Source: Mycolicibacterium vulneris (lineage in GTDB: Bacteria > Actinomycetota > Actinomycetes > Mycobacteriales > Mycobacteriaceae). From it: a DNA stretch of 42,547 bases. The notes under the pieces are model-generated. The model made no database searches. It worked only from the letters and a program-made list of their open reading frames with translations, and was not told where the DNA came from. Positions 23,502 to 31,794 of this stretch are shown here, in pieces. Each line of letters starts with the position of its first letter. Position 1 is the stretch's first letter. The position numbers and the translations under genes are program-made. The stretch is taken from positions 1 to 42,547 of the forward strand of contig NZ_NCXM01000042.1 of the NCBI RefSeq assembly GCF_002104765.1, in the 5' to 3' direction.

Positions 23502-24530
23502 ATGCGGTGGGCAAACCAGGCCGTCGCGGTCAACGGGACGCCGGTCGAGGACGGGGCGCTGCCGGGGCTGCAGCGCATCGGCTTCCTGCGCAGCGTGCGC
23601 TCGCCGCAGTTCGACGGGATCACCTTTCACCAGGTGATGTGCAAGTCCGCGCTGAACAAAGTGCCGAACGCTTCGGCGCTGCCGTTCCGTTACACCGTCA
23701 ACGGCTACCGCGGCTGCTCGCACGCCTGCCGATACTGTTTCGCCCGGCCCACCCACGAATACCTGGAGTTGGACTGCGGCAACGACTTTGACACTCAGGT
23801 CGTGGTCAAGACCAACGTCGTGGAGGTGCTGCGTCGCGAGCTGCGGCGGCCGTCCTGGCAGCGTGAGACCGTCGCCCTGGGCACCAACACCGATCCGTAC
23901 CAGCGGGCCGAGGGGCGCTACGCGTTGATGCCCGGCATCATCGGCGCCCTGGCGGAATCGGGCACGCCGCTGTCGATCCTGACCAAGGGGACGCTGCTGC
24001 GGCGCGACCTGCCGTTGATCACCCAAGCCGCGGCGCAGGTTCCGGTCTCGGTCGCGGTGTCGCTGGCCGTCGGGGATCCCGAGCTGCACAAGGACGTCGA
24101 GCCCGGCACGCCCACACCGCAGGCGCGGCTGGGCCTAATCGGTGCGATCCGTGCCGCCGGGCTGGACTGTCATGTGATGGTCGCGCCGGTGCTGCCGCAT
24201 CTCACCGATTCCGTCGAGCATCTCGACGGGTTGCTCGGCCAGATCGCGGCGGCCGGCGCCAGCAGCGTCACGGTCTTCGGCCTGCATCTGCGCGGCTCGA
24301 CCAGGGGCTGGTTCATGGCGTGGCTGGCACGCTCGCATCCCGAGCTGGTGGGCCGCTATCGTGAGCTGTACCGGCGCGGTGCCTACCTGCCGCAGGGCTA
24401 TCGCGACATGTTGCGGGAGCGGGCCGCCCCGCTAATCGCCAAGCATCGACTGGCCGGCGACCACCGCCCGTTCTCGCGAGCGGTCTCGGTCGCGCTGCCG
24501 CCGGAACCCGTTCAGGCGACGCTGTTTTGA
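23502..24530 (+). CDS. Radical SAM protein, SOS-regulated (Rv2578c-like)
   Basis: 342 aa. The iron-sulfur motif is CSHACRYC, near residue 72 after NGYRG, followed by FARPTHEYL; this class is often labelled SplB-like. GTNTDPYQ and LTKGTLL/RRDLPLI are further family blocks. Radical SAM enzymes cleave S-adenosylmethionine to start radical chemistry; the SplB likeness plus an SOS box suggests DNA repair, but the substrate is unproved. The dhaA homologue that separates this gene from hisS in M. tuberculosis is absent here; the HNH gene and element occupy that place. Confidence 0.9.
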   Translation: MRWANQAVAVNGTPVEDGALPGLQRIGFLRSVRSPQFDGITFHQVMCKSALNKVPNASALPFRYTVNGYRGCSHACRYCFARPTHEYLELDCGNDFDTQVVVKTNVVEVLRRELRRPSWQRETVALGTNTDPYQRAEGRYALMPGIIGALAESGTPLSILTKGTLLRRDLPLITQAAAQVPVSVAVSLAVGDPELHKDVEPGTPTPQARLGLIGAIRAAGLDCHVMVAPVLPHLTDSVEHLDGLLGQIAAAGASSVTVFGLHLRGSTRGWFMAWLARSHPELVGRYRELYRRGAYLPQGYRDMLRERAAPLIAKHRLAGDHRPFSRAVSVALPPEPVQATLF

Positions 24531-24631
24531 GCTAGTCGAGCTCGGCGACCCGTCGTGGCCGCCTCCGGGGGAACGCGATGAAATTCCGGGTGCGTTGGAT
24601 AAATCCGCTGTGGCCATGTTGCTGGGCCGGG

Positions 24632-26233
24632 CTAGCCGGCCTTGTCACCGCGCGGCTTGGTGAGCGTGAATTCGTCGATCACGGCTACCTCACCGAACGT
24701 GCCCCGCAGCGCGTAGTGCGTCGCCTTGATCGAGGTGTTGCCGCCGGGTTGGCCCGGGTCGACGTCGAAAGCCACGAAACCATAAGGGTTCTCGCGGTCG
24801 CGAAACGCCGACCACGGCGCGTCCTCCAGCACGTAGATCGGTGCCTTGCGACCCAGTCCGGGATCGAATGCGCCCACGCCGGTCACCACGCGACACCGGA
24901 GATCGGGGAAGAACATCGCGTTGCTCGGGGCCGAGGTCCCGCCGCCACCGATGACCAGGTGCACCGTTCCGCGCGTGGCGTCGATGACATCGTTTCGGGT
25001 GTCGACGGGTACCGGGGTGCGGGTGTCGGTGCCCAGCGTGCCGCGCAACGGGTGTGAGCGTTCGTAGTGGTGTTCGTGACCGCACACCACCAGGTCGACC
25101 TGGTACTGGTCGAACAGCGGTAGCCATTCCTCGCGGATGCCCAGGTCGGCGCCGTTGGTCTTGTCGGCGGTGGAGATCGCCGTCTGGTGCATGCACACGA
25201 CGATCCAGTCGATATCCGGGTCGCGCCGTGCTGCGGCGAGTTCATTTGCAAGCCAGCGCTTTTGCTCGCCGCCGGAATAGCCGTGCACGTAGAAGTTGCC
25301 GCCGTCCTGGAAGGCGACGTCGTCGTTGCTCAGGCTGATCACCCGCACCGAGCCGGCGGTGAACGAGTACCACATGCCGCGGGCCTCGGGGCTCGACCCG
25401 GAATCGGGTACCGCGAAGTAGGCCTGATAGGCGCCGTAACCGATTGGCCCGTTACCCAATTCGTTCTCGTGATTGCCGGCCGCCGGCATCCATGGCCGGT
25501 ATCGTGCCGAGCGGGTGTTGTTCTCGAACCAGTTCGACCAGGTGCGCACCCGGTCGCGGGCCAGGTTGGCGTAGCACAGGTCGCCGTTGATCAGGTTGAA
25601 CAGCGGCCCCATCCGTTCGATCGCCATCGTGGTGTCGGCCGCGGCCGGCGAGCCGATGTTGTCGGTGGCGTAGCTGCCGTCGGGCATCTTCGCCAATGCC
25701 GGTGTGGACTGGTCGCCGAAGCTTGTGAACATCAGTCGTTTTCGGCCCGTCGGCGCGGTGCGCACGGTGCCCTGCTCCGGTTCCGCGCCGTCGTGCACCG
25801 CGGCGTACACGTAGTCGGTGTCCGGGGTGAGGTTGGTCAGCCGGGCGTGATTGACGCGGACTTCGGTGCCCGACTTCGCGTCCCGGTAAGTGCGGGTTTC
25901 CGCGGCGACGGTGCGGCCGAAGCCGGACGTCGGCGTTCCGAGCAGCACCCGCGGATTGCGGACCGCGTCGGTGGTGTGCCACGACACCACCACCTCGGTG
26001 CCGGCGTTCTTCCCGAACTGCAGGTGCAGCCCGCCGACCGGCGGTGCGCCGCGGCGATCGGGCTGCAGCCAGGCCATCGGGCCCCGTGGGCGTGACCACA
26101 GCAGCACGGCACCGCCCCCGAAACCCACCCCGAGGGCGGCCGACACCGCCCCGGTCGTCAGCAGCCGGCGGCGGGTCACCCGCGCTGCGGCGCTATCGGT
26201 CCGTTTCGGGGCCGGATGCGTCTCATCGGTCAT
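24632..26233 (-). CDS. Tat-exported purple-acid-phosphatase-like metallophosphoesterase
   Basis: 533 aa from the ATG at 26233. Twin-arginine signal VTRRRLLTTG near residue 20 with a hydrophobic stretch after it. An N-terminal fibronectin-like domain (about 65-165) precedes the phosphoesterase: SFGDQST, INGDLCYAN, AAGNHENE, VCMHQT and VCGHEHHYERS supply the metal ligands of the purple acid phosphatase type. It would hydrolyse phosphoesters in the cell envelope; substrate unknown. Convergent with the radical SAM gene. Confidence 0.9.
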   Translation of the reverse strand: MTDETHPAPKRTDSAAARVTRRRLLTTGAVSAALGVGFGGGAVLLWSRPRGPMAWLQPDRRGAPPVGGLHLQFGKNAGTEVVVSWHTTDAVRNPRVLLGTPTSGFGRTVAAETRTYRDAKSGTEVRVNHARLTNLTPDTDYVYAAVHDGAEPEQGTVRTAPTGRKRLMFTSFGDQSTPALAKMPDGSYATDNIGSPAAADTTMAIERMGPLFNLINGDLCYANLARDRVRTWSNWFENNTRSARYRPWMPAAGNHENELGNGPIGYGAYQAYFAVPDSGSSPEARGMWYSFTAGSVRVISLSNDDVAFQDGGNFYVHGYSGGEQKRWLANELAAARRDPDIDWIVVCMHQTAISTADKTNGADLGIREEWLPLFDQYQVDLVVCGHEHHYERSHPLRGTLGTDTRTPVPVDTRNDVIDATRGTVHLVIGGGGTSAPSNAMFFPDLRCRVVTGVGAFDPGLGRKAPIYVLEDAPWSAFRDRENPYGFVAFDVDPGQPGGNTSIKATHYALRGTFGEVAVIDEFTLTKPRGDKAG

Positions 26234-26321
26234 GCTTGCTTCATACCGGAACCGGGCAACCGCCGGCACAGCTGCCGGTAAACAGCGAACCGCCGCTAAC
26301 GAATCCGGTAGCGTTTTCGAT

Positions 26322-26750
26322 ATGACGAACGTGCAAAGGACAGCGAGCGCGATCTCAGCGGTAACGCTGGCAATGGCCGCGGGGGCGGTGCTCACGCCGG
26401 CGACGGCGCATGCGGATGGCCACCAGGTGACCTACACCGTCACGAGCCCCAACAACCTGACCGCCAACGTCTCCTACGTGAACGCCGACCCGCCCAGCCA
26501 GGCCGCTTTCAGCGCGGACCCGTCGAAGTACTCGACCAGCGTGCAGACCCCGCTCAGCGGCGGAACGCCGGTCACCTACACCGCCACCCTGGCGAACCCG
26601 AACCAGTTTGCGAGCATCACCGCCAGCGGCATGCTGCACTGGCCGGATTCGGGCAACGGCCCCGCCCAATTCCACTGCGAGATCGCCGTGGACGGCCAGG
26701 TGGTCGCGCAGCAGGACGCCACCACCACGGTCACCTGCCGACCCAGCTAG
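26322..26750 (+). CDS. Secreted small protein (Rv2576c-like)
   Basis: 142 aa from the ATG at 26322. A signal peptide (SAISAVTLAMAAGAVLTPATAHA) cuts after about residue 31. The mature part is beta-rich (VTYTVTSPNNLTANVSYVNAD, TPVTYTATLANPNQFASITASG) and has two Cys near the end (FHCEIAV, TCRPS) that could pair. No enzyme motif. Divergent from the phosphoesterase gene; 88 bp separate the starts. Confidence 0.82.
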   Translation: MTNVQRTASAISAVTLAMAAGAVLTPATAHADGHQVTYTVTSPNNLTANVSYVNADPPSQAAFSADPSKYSTSVQTPLSGGTPVTYTATLANPNQFASITASGMLHWPDSGNGPAQFHCEIAVDGQVVAQQDATTTVTCRPS

Positions 26751-27090
26751 TCAGCCGGCGAAGACGTACACCCACGCGGTCGCGCCGGATCGCAGCGGCA
26801 CCTCGATGCGGCGGTAGGCGTCCACCTCGTACTCATCGGCGGCCGGCTCACCCTCCGCGTCGCCGGTGGCACGCTCGACGGTGATCTTCTCCTGCGCCGC
26901 CTCCTCGGAGAACAGCCGCCCGACGTCGACGTCAAGGGCCTTGGCCACCTTGAGGGCGACCGCGATCGACGTTGTGCTGCAACGACGTTCGATCTTGGAC
27001 AGGTAACTCTTGGTCAGTCCGGTCCGCCGGGCCAACTCCTCCAGGGTGAGGCCGCGTTGCTTGCGGACCGCGCAGCAGTGCGGACATGGG
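26751..27090 (-). pseudogene. Fused fragments of an XRE regulator and a gamma-glutamylcyclotransferase-like gene
   Basis: One frame reads a clear XRE helix-turn-helix (KQRGLTLEELARRTGLTKSYLSKIER, 27074 to about 26868) with no proper start in front, then loses the cupin domain expected after it. The last 28 residues (EYEVDAYRRIEVPLRSGATAWVYVFAG) instead match the end of the AIG2/GGCT family. This looks like the scar of deletions joining two genes. Not likely functional. Confidence 0.55.
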
Positions 27091-27151
27091 CCGCCCTCTC
27101 GTGCCGCTGGATGAGCAGGGCCGCGCCGAGTTGCGGGGCTTGCTCGCCTAA
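27086..27151 (+). pseudogene. Possible 3' fragment of a dapA-like gene
   Basis: Plus-strand frame RPLVPLDEQGRAELRGLLA-stop resembles the C-terminus of dihydrodipicolinate synthase-family proteins. It overlaps the XRE fragment on the other strand. Short, so tentative. A small hairpin CGCC-TAAAA-GGCG spans its stop. Confidence 0.3.
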
Positions 27152-27162
27152 AAGGCGCGCGG

Positions 27163-28041
27163 CTAACCCAGGTCGGGCGCGGAGAAGGTGTCACACTTGT
27201 TCGGGTCACCGGTCTGGTAGCCGGTGGTGAACCACTTCTGCCGCTGTTCCGACGAACCGTGCGTCCAGGACTCGGGATTGACCCGGCCGGTGGATTCCTT
27301 CTGGATGCGGTCATCGCCCACCGACGCCGCGGCAGAGAGGGCATCGGAAATGTCCTTGTCGCTCAACGGTTCCAGGTAGGGGACGCCGGTGCTCTCCTGC
27401 TTGACCGTGGAGGCGTAGTGCGCCCAGATCCCGGCGTAGCAGTCGGCCTGTAACTCGGTGCGCACGCCGTTGCCGCCGGCGCCCTGCGCACCCTGCTGCG
27501 AGCGGCCCAGCAGGCCCTGCAGGTTCTGCACGTGGTGACCATATTCGTGGGCGACCACATACTCCTGGGCGAACGGCCCACCGCTGGAACCGAATCGATC
27601 GACCAGCTCCTTGAAGAAGTCGGTGTCGAAATACGCCGTCTTGTCCACCGGGCAGTAGAACGGCCCGACCGCGGTGGTCGCGTGCCCGCAGCCGGTCTCC
27701 ACCGATCCGGTGAACAGCCGCACACGGGGACGGGTGTAACCCTGCAGCAGCTGATGCCACACCGCGTCCACCGAGTTGCCCGTGGCGACGACGCGGCATT
27801 GCACGTACTTGTTGGCGTCGGCGCCGGTCTTGCACTGGCTCAGGTCGAACCCGGGCGCCGAGTAGCCACCGGTGTTCGTCTGCTGGGAGTTCATCACGCG
27901 GCCGGGATCGACGCCCAAGAACAGCGCGCCAATGAGGATGAGCAGCCCGAGGCCCCCACCCCCGACGGCCATTCCCATGCCGCCCCCACCGGACGAGGAC
28001 GCCGTGCTGGTGTCGATCTGCATGCCCTCGTTGAAGGTCAT
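27163..28041 (-). CDS. Membrane-anchored neutral zinc metallopeptidase (YpfJ-like)
   Basis: 292 aa, ATG start. A Gly-rich N-terminus is followed by one transmembrane helix (about 25-45) and an exported domain. The zincin motif HEYGHH sits in YVVAHEYGHHVQN, with a downstream ELQADCYAGIWAHY where Glu/Asp may complete the site, and SWTHGSSEQRQKWF near the end. Two Cys pairs suggest disulfides. Matches the Rv2575 position. Substrate unknown. It lies 9 nt downstream of the SRPBCC gene, likely one operon. Confidence 0.9.
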   Translation of the reverse strand: MTFNEGMQIDTSTASSSGGGGMGMAVGGGGLGLLILIGALFLGVDPGRVMNSQQTNTGGYSAPGFDLSQCKTGADANKYVQCRVVATGNSVDAVWHQLLQGYTRPRVRLFTGSVETGCGHATTAVGPFYCPVDKTAYFDTDFFKELVDRFGSSGGPFAQEYVVAHEYGHHVQNLQGLLGRSQQGAQGAGGNGVRTELQADCYAGIWAHYASTVKQESTGVPYLEPLSDKDISDALSAAASVGDDRIQKESTGRVNPESWTHGSSEQRQKWFTTGYQTGDPNKCDTFSAPDLG

Positions 28042-28050
28042 GACGCTCTC

Positions 28051-28560
28051 CTAACGTTGCCGGGCCGCAAGGGAGTCGGTGTAGCTGCGCAGGTTGCGCA
28101 GGTAGCGGCGCAGGGCCAGGTTCAGCAACGGTCCCACCACGACCATCGCCAGCTTGGCCGGTCCGGCCGGCTTCTGGGCCATTGTCCACGTCAGCCGGCA
28201 GCCACCCGGGATGACCTCCACCCGGTAATCCTCGGCGAAGGCCGCCACGGATCGCGTCGAGCATTCATTGAACCGGAATGCCATGTGCGTGAACGGTTCC
28301 CAGGCGAGGAATTCCTCGTTGCCGACGAGTCCGCCGCGCATCTCGACGACGCGGGTGGTCCCGACGCCGCGCGGCTCGGGACTGGTCCAGGTCACCTTTG
28401 TGATCACCTTCGCCCACCGCGGCCAGGACTGGGCATCGGAAAGCACCTCGAACAGCTGCTCGGGGGTGATGGCCAGGTCGACGCTGTTGCGGAACCGGTA
28501 ACGGCCCTCAACAGAATCAGCGTCGATGAAGCTGGTATCGACGCGCTCGCAGGGGAACAT
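28051..28560 (-). CDS. SRPBCC family protein (Rv2574-like)
   Basis: 169 aa. VDLAITPEQLFEVLSDAQSWPRWAKVITKVTWTSPEP is the start of the polyketide-cyclase/START-like fold, followed by GVGTTRVVEM and a late helix. It would hold a hydrophobic ligand; none can be named. It lies between the Rv2573 homologue (9 nt upstream) and the metallopeptidase (9 nt downstream), all on the minus strand. Confidence 0.85.
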   Translation of the reverse strand: MFPCERVDTSFIDADSVEGRYRFRNSVDLAITPEQLFEVLSDAQSWPRWAKVITKVTWTSPEPRGVGTTRVVEMRGGLVGNEEFLAWEPFTHMAFRFNECSTRSVAAFAEDYRVEVIPGGCRLTWTMAQKPAGPAKLAMVVVGPLLNLALRRYLRNLRSYTDSLAARQR

Positions 28561-28569
28561 GACAACAAC

Positions 28570-29474
28570 TTAGCCGGGGCCGTCGCTGGCCGCGGCCAGT
28601 AACGGCACTATGACGTCGCTGATCGGCGTGGCCAGGCCGTGGGCTCGGCCCTTGCGGATGATCACGCCGTTGCGGATGTCCCATTCCATCGCGCGCTGGT
28701 GTTCCGCGTCGGTCAGGATCGACGTGCCCATGTCCTCGACGACGTTGCGGAACATGTCGACCAACTCGTCGACCACCTTGTCGGTCAGCCGGGCGCCCTC
28801 GGCCCGCGCGACCGCCAGGCACTCGGCGACATAGCGCCGCGACAGCGCGGCGACGTCGTCGCGGCGGAACATCCCGGACCGCCTCCGCGCCAGCACCATG
28901 AACCCCGCCAGCGCGTTGGTGAGCAGCTTGTGCCAGGCCGCGGTGATGATGTCGGGGTCGCAATCGACCCGGCAGTCGGCGCCGCGCAGCAGGTCGGCGA
29001 CGGTCTCTCCGGACGGCCCGCTGGGCAGGACCAGGGCCGCCTCGCTGCGCAATCGCACCCAGCCCTCGGGCTGGGCCTGGGCCGAGTACCACACGATGCC
29101 GGGAATGACGGGGGACAGCGGGCAGTGCGGCTGCACCTGCTCGACCTGCTCGACGCCGTTTTGCAGCACCACGACGATGGTGTGCACGTCGCACAGCCGG
29201 GCCAGCCAGCCGGCCGCCGCCTCGTTCTGGTTGGCTTTGACGGCCAGCAGCACCACGTCCACCGGCCCGGTCACCTCGGCGGGATCGGTGTGCACCGGCC
29301 CGGGGACGACGATCGGGTCGGCCCCGTCGGGCCGCAGTTCGATGGTGTCGCGCGGGGTGCGCCCGCACACCATGACCGGGTGACCGGCCCGGTACAGCAG
29401 CGCGGCGGCCGTCGTGCCGACGGCGCCCGGACCGACCAGGGCGATGTTGGTAGCAGCGTCTGTGACGATGCCAT
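28570..29474 (-). CDS. Ketopantoate-reductase-like protein with a broken 5' frame
   Basis: The main frame encodes a Rossmann dinucleotide site (IALVGPGAVG), ILQNGVEQ-type blocks and a C-terminal helical domain (AAWHKLLTNALAGFMVL), as in 2-dehydropantoate 2-reductases and the Rv2573 homologue. The only start with a good RBS (AAAGGAGGT, 7 nt before ATG 29474) is in another frame; in the Rossmann frame no ATG, GTG or TTG precedes GPGAVG, and the first in-frame start (29373) comes after it. Either a small indel disabled the gene, or the base call near 29440-29470 is wrong. Homologous body intact, so the change is recent. Confidence 0.7.
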
Positions 29475-29531
29475 CGAAATTACCTCCTTTAGACTGGGCA
29501 TTCGTTCAAGCCGGGTGAGTAGGAGTCTTTT

Positions 29532-31298
29532 GTGCTGCGCAGTCACGCCGCGGGTTCGCTGAGGAGTAGCGACGCCGGGCAGCAGGTGACGCTAACGGGC
29601 TGGGTGGCTCGTCGCCGCGACCACGGCGGCGTCATCTTCATCGACCTGCGCGACGCCTCCGGAATCGCCCAGGTGGTGTTCCGCGAGGCTGACGTGCTGG
29701 CCCAGGCGCACCGGCTGCGCGCCGAGTTCTGTGTCGCGGTCACCGGTGTGGTCGAGATCCGGCCCGAGGGCAACGCCAACCCGGAGATCGCCACCGGTGA
29801 CATCGAGGTCAACGCCACCACGCTGACCGTGCTGGGGGAGAGCGCGCCGCTGCCGTTCCAGCTCGACGAGCCGGCCGGCGAGGAGCTACGGCTGAAGTAT
29901 CGCTACCTGGACCTGCGCCGCGACGGCCCGGCCGAGGCAATCCGCTTGCGCTCCAAGGTGAATGCCGCCGCGCGATCGGTGCTCGCGCAACATGATTTCG
30001 TCGAGATCGAAACCCCGACGATCACCCGGTCGACCCCGGAGGGGGCGCGCGACTTCCTGGTGCCGTCCCGTTTGCACCCCGGCTCGTTCTACGCGCTGCC
30101 GCAGAGCCCGCAGCTGTTCAAGCAGCTGCTGATGGTGGCAGGCATGGAGCGCTACTACCAGATCGCCCGCTGCTACCGGGACGAGGATTTCCGCGCCGAC
30201 CGCCAGCCGGAGTTCACCCAGCTCGACATGGAGCTGAGCTTCGTTGACGCCGAGGACGTCATCGCCATCTCGGAGGAGATCCTGTCCGCGGTGTGGGCGC
30301 TGATCGGGTATGAGATCCCGACGCCGATCCCGCGGATCAGCTACGCCGACGCGATGCGGCGATTCGGCTCCGACAAGCCCGACATGCGCTTCGGGCTCGA
30401 GCTCGTCGACTGCACAGAGTTCTTCAACGACACCACATTTCGCGTCTTCCAGGCACCGTACGTCGGCGCCGTGGTGATGCCCGGCGGGGCCTCGCAGCCG
30501 CGGCGCACGCTGGACGGCTGGCAGGAGTGGGCAAAACAGCGCGGCCACCGCGGACTGGCCTACGTGCTGATCGCCGACGATGGCACGCTGGGCGGTCCGG
30601 TCGCCAAGAACCTGTCCGACGCCGAACGCGACGGGCTGGCCGCGCAGGTCGGGGCGAAGCCGGGGGACTGCGTCTTCTTCTCGGCGGGCCCTGCCAAGCC
30701 GTCGCGGGCACTGCTCGGGGCCGCCCGCGGCGAGATCGCCCACCGGCTGGACCTGATCGACCCCGACGCCTGGGCGTTCGTCTGGGTGGTGGACCCGCCG
30801 CTGTTCGAGCCCGCCGGCGACGCGACCGCCGCCGGCGACGTCGCCGTCGGGTCGGGGGCGTGGACCGCGGTGCACCACGCGTTCACCTCACCCAAGCCCG
30901 GCCATGAGGACGGCATCGAGACCGACACCGGCAACGTGCTCGCCGACGCCTACGACATCGTCTGTAACGGCAACGAGATCGGCGGCGGGTCGATCCGTAT
31001 CCACCGCCGCGACATCCAGGAGCGGGTGTTCGCGGTGATGGGCCTGGACCACGCGGAGGCCCAGGAGAAATTCGGATTCCTGTTGGAGGCCTTCACCTTT
31101 GGCGCACCCCCGCACGGCGGGATCGCGTTCGGCTGGGACCGGATCAACGCGCTGCTGTCCGGGGTCGACTCCATCCGCGAGGTCATCGCCTTCCCCAAGA
31201 CCGGCGGCGGCGTCGACCCGCTCACGGACGCGCCGGCGCCCATCACCGCCCAGCAGCGCAAGGAATCCGGAATAGACGCCAAGCCCGAGAAGGTTTGA
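29532..31298 (+). CDS. aspS: Aspartyl-tRNA synthetase (bacterial type, probably non-discriminating)
   Basis: 588 aa, GTG start with RBS AGGAG 6 nt upstream. Anticodon-binding OB fold at the N-terminus (VTLTGWVARRRDHGGVIFIDLRD), class II motifs: GARDFLVPSR, QSPQLFKQLLM, RCYRDEDFRADRQPEFTQLD (motif 2), and GIAFGWDRINALLSG (motif 3). The GAD insertion domain spans about residues 310-420. Mycobacteria lack asparaginyl-tRNA synthetase and amidate Asp-tRNA-Asn, so this enzyme is expected to charge both tRNAs (family knowledge). Confidence 0.97.
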   Translation: MLRSHAAGSLRSSDAGQQVTLTGWVARRRDHGGVIFIDLRDASGIAQVVFREADVLAQAHRLRAEFCVAVTGVVEIRPEGNANPEIATGDIEVNATTLTVLGESAPLPFQLDEPAGEELRLKYRYLDLRRDGPAEAIRLRSKVNAAARSVLAQHDFVEIETPTITRSTPEGARDFLVPSRLHPGSFYALPQSPQLFKQLLMVAGMERYYQIARCYRDEDFRADRQPEFTQLDMELSFVDAEDVIAISEEILSAVWALIGYEIPTPIPRISYADAMRRFGSDKPDMRFGLELVDCTEFFNDTTFRVFQAPYVGAVVMPGGASQPRRTLDGWQEWAKQRGHRGLAYVLIADDGTLGGPVAKNLSDAERDGLAAQVGAKPGDCVFFSAGPAKPSRALLGAARGEIAHRLDLIDPDAWAFVWVVDPPLFEPAGDATAAGDVAVGSGAWTAVHHAFTSPKPGHEDGIETDTGNVLADAYDIVCNGNEIGGGSIRIHRRDIQERVFAVMGLDHAEAQEKFGFLLEAFTFGAPPHGGIAFGWDRINALLSGVDSIREVIAFPKTGGGVDPLTDAPAPITAQQRKESGIDAKPEKV

Positions 31299-31301
31299 CT
31301 T

Positions 31302-31353
31302 GCATGACGCGCGCTGACGACGATGCAGAGCGCAGCGATGAGGAGGAGCGCTC
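31302..31353 (+). repeat. MIRU-like interspersed unit
   Basis: GACGATGCAGAGCGCAGCGA followed by TGAGGAGGAGCG is the characteristic core of mycobacterial interspersed repetitive units. It sits between aspS and the next gene and supplies that gene's RBS (GAGGAGG). One copy only; length approximate. Confidence 0.55.
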
Positions 31354-31791
31354 ATGACTGAGGAACAGAGCCTCGACCCCGCATTCGTCAACGATTTCAA
31401 CGAGAAGATCATCGCGGAGTTCCGCGCCAACGAAGGCAAGGTCGGCGGCCAGTTCGCCAACGCCGACCTGCTGCTGCTCCACACCACCGGCGCCAAATCC
31501 GGCCAACCCCGGGTATCGCCGCTGGCCTACTTCCGCATCGACGGCAAGCTCATCGTCATCGGCTCCTTCGCCGGCGCCCCGGTCAGCCCGGCCTGGGTGC
31601 ACAACCTGCGGGCCAACCCGCAGGCGCGGGTGGAGATCGGCACCGACACGTTCGACGTCGCCGCCCGCGAGCTGCCCGCCGACGAGCGCGCCGCGCTCTT
31701 CGACAAAGTCACCGCCGCCGCGCCCGGCTTCGCCGAGTATCAGGCCAAGACCACCCGGGTGATTCCGCTCTTCGAGTTAAACCGGACCTAG
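31354..31791 (+). CDS. Deazaflavin (F420)-dependent nitroreductase-family protein
   Basis: 145 aa. The split-barrel family pattern is clear: LLLLHTTGAKSGQPRVSPL, then LIVIGSFAGAPVSPAWVHNLRANPQARVEIG and a C-terminal FAEYQAKTTRVIPLFEL. Relatives such as Ddn use reduced F420 to reduce quinones, nitroimidazoles or other substrates. Substrate unknown. RBS lies in the MIRU-like unit; the next gene starts 3 nt after the stop. Confidence 0.88.
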   Translation: MTEEQSLDPAFVNDFNEKIIAEFRANEGKVGGQFANADLLLLHTTGAKSGQPRVSPLAYFRIDGKLIVIGSFAGAPVSPAWVHNLRANPQARVEIGTDTFDVAARELPADERAALFDKVTAAAPGFAEYQAKTTRVIPLFELNRT

Positions 31792-31794
31792 CCG

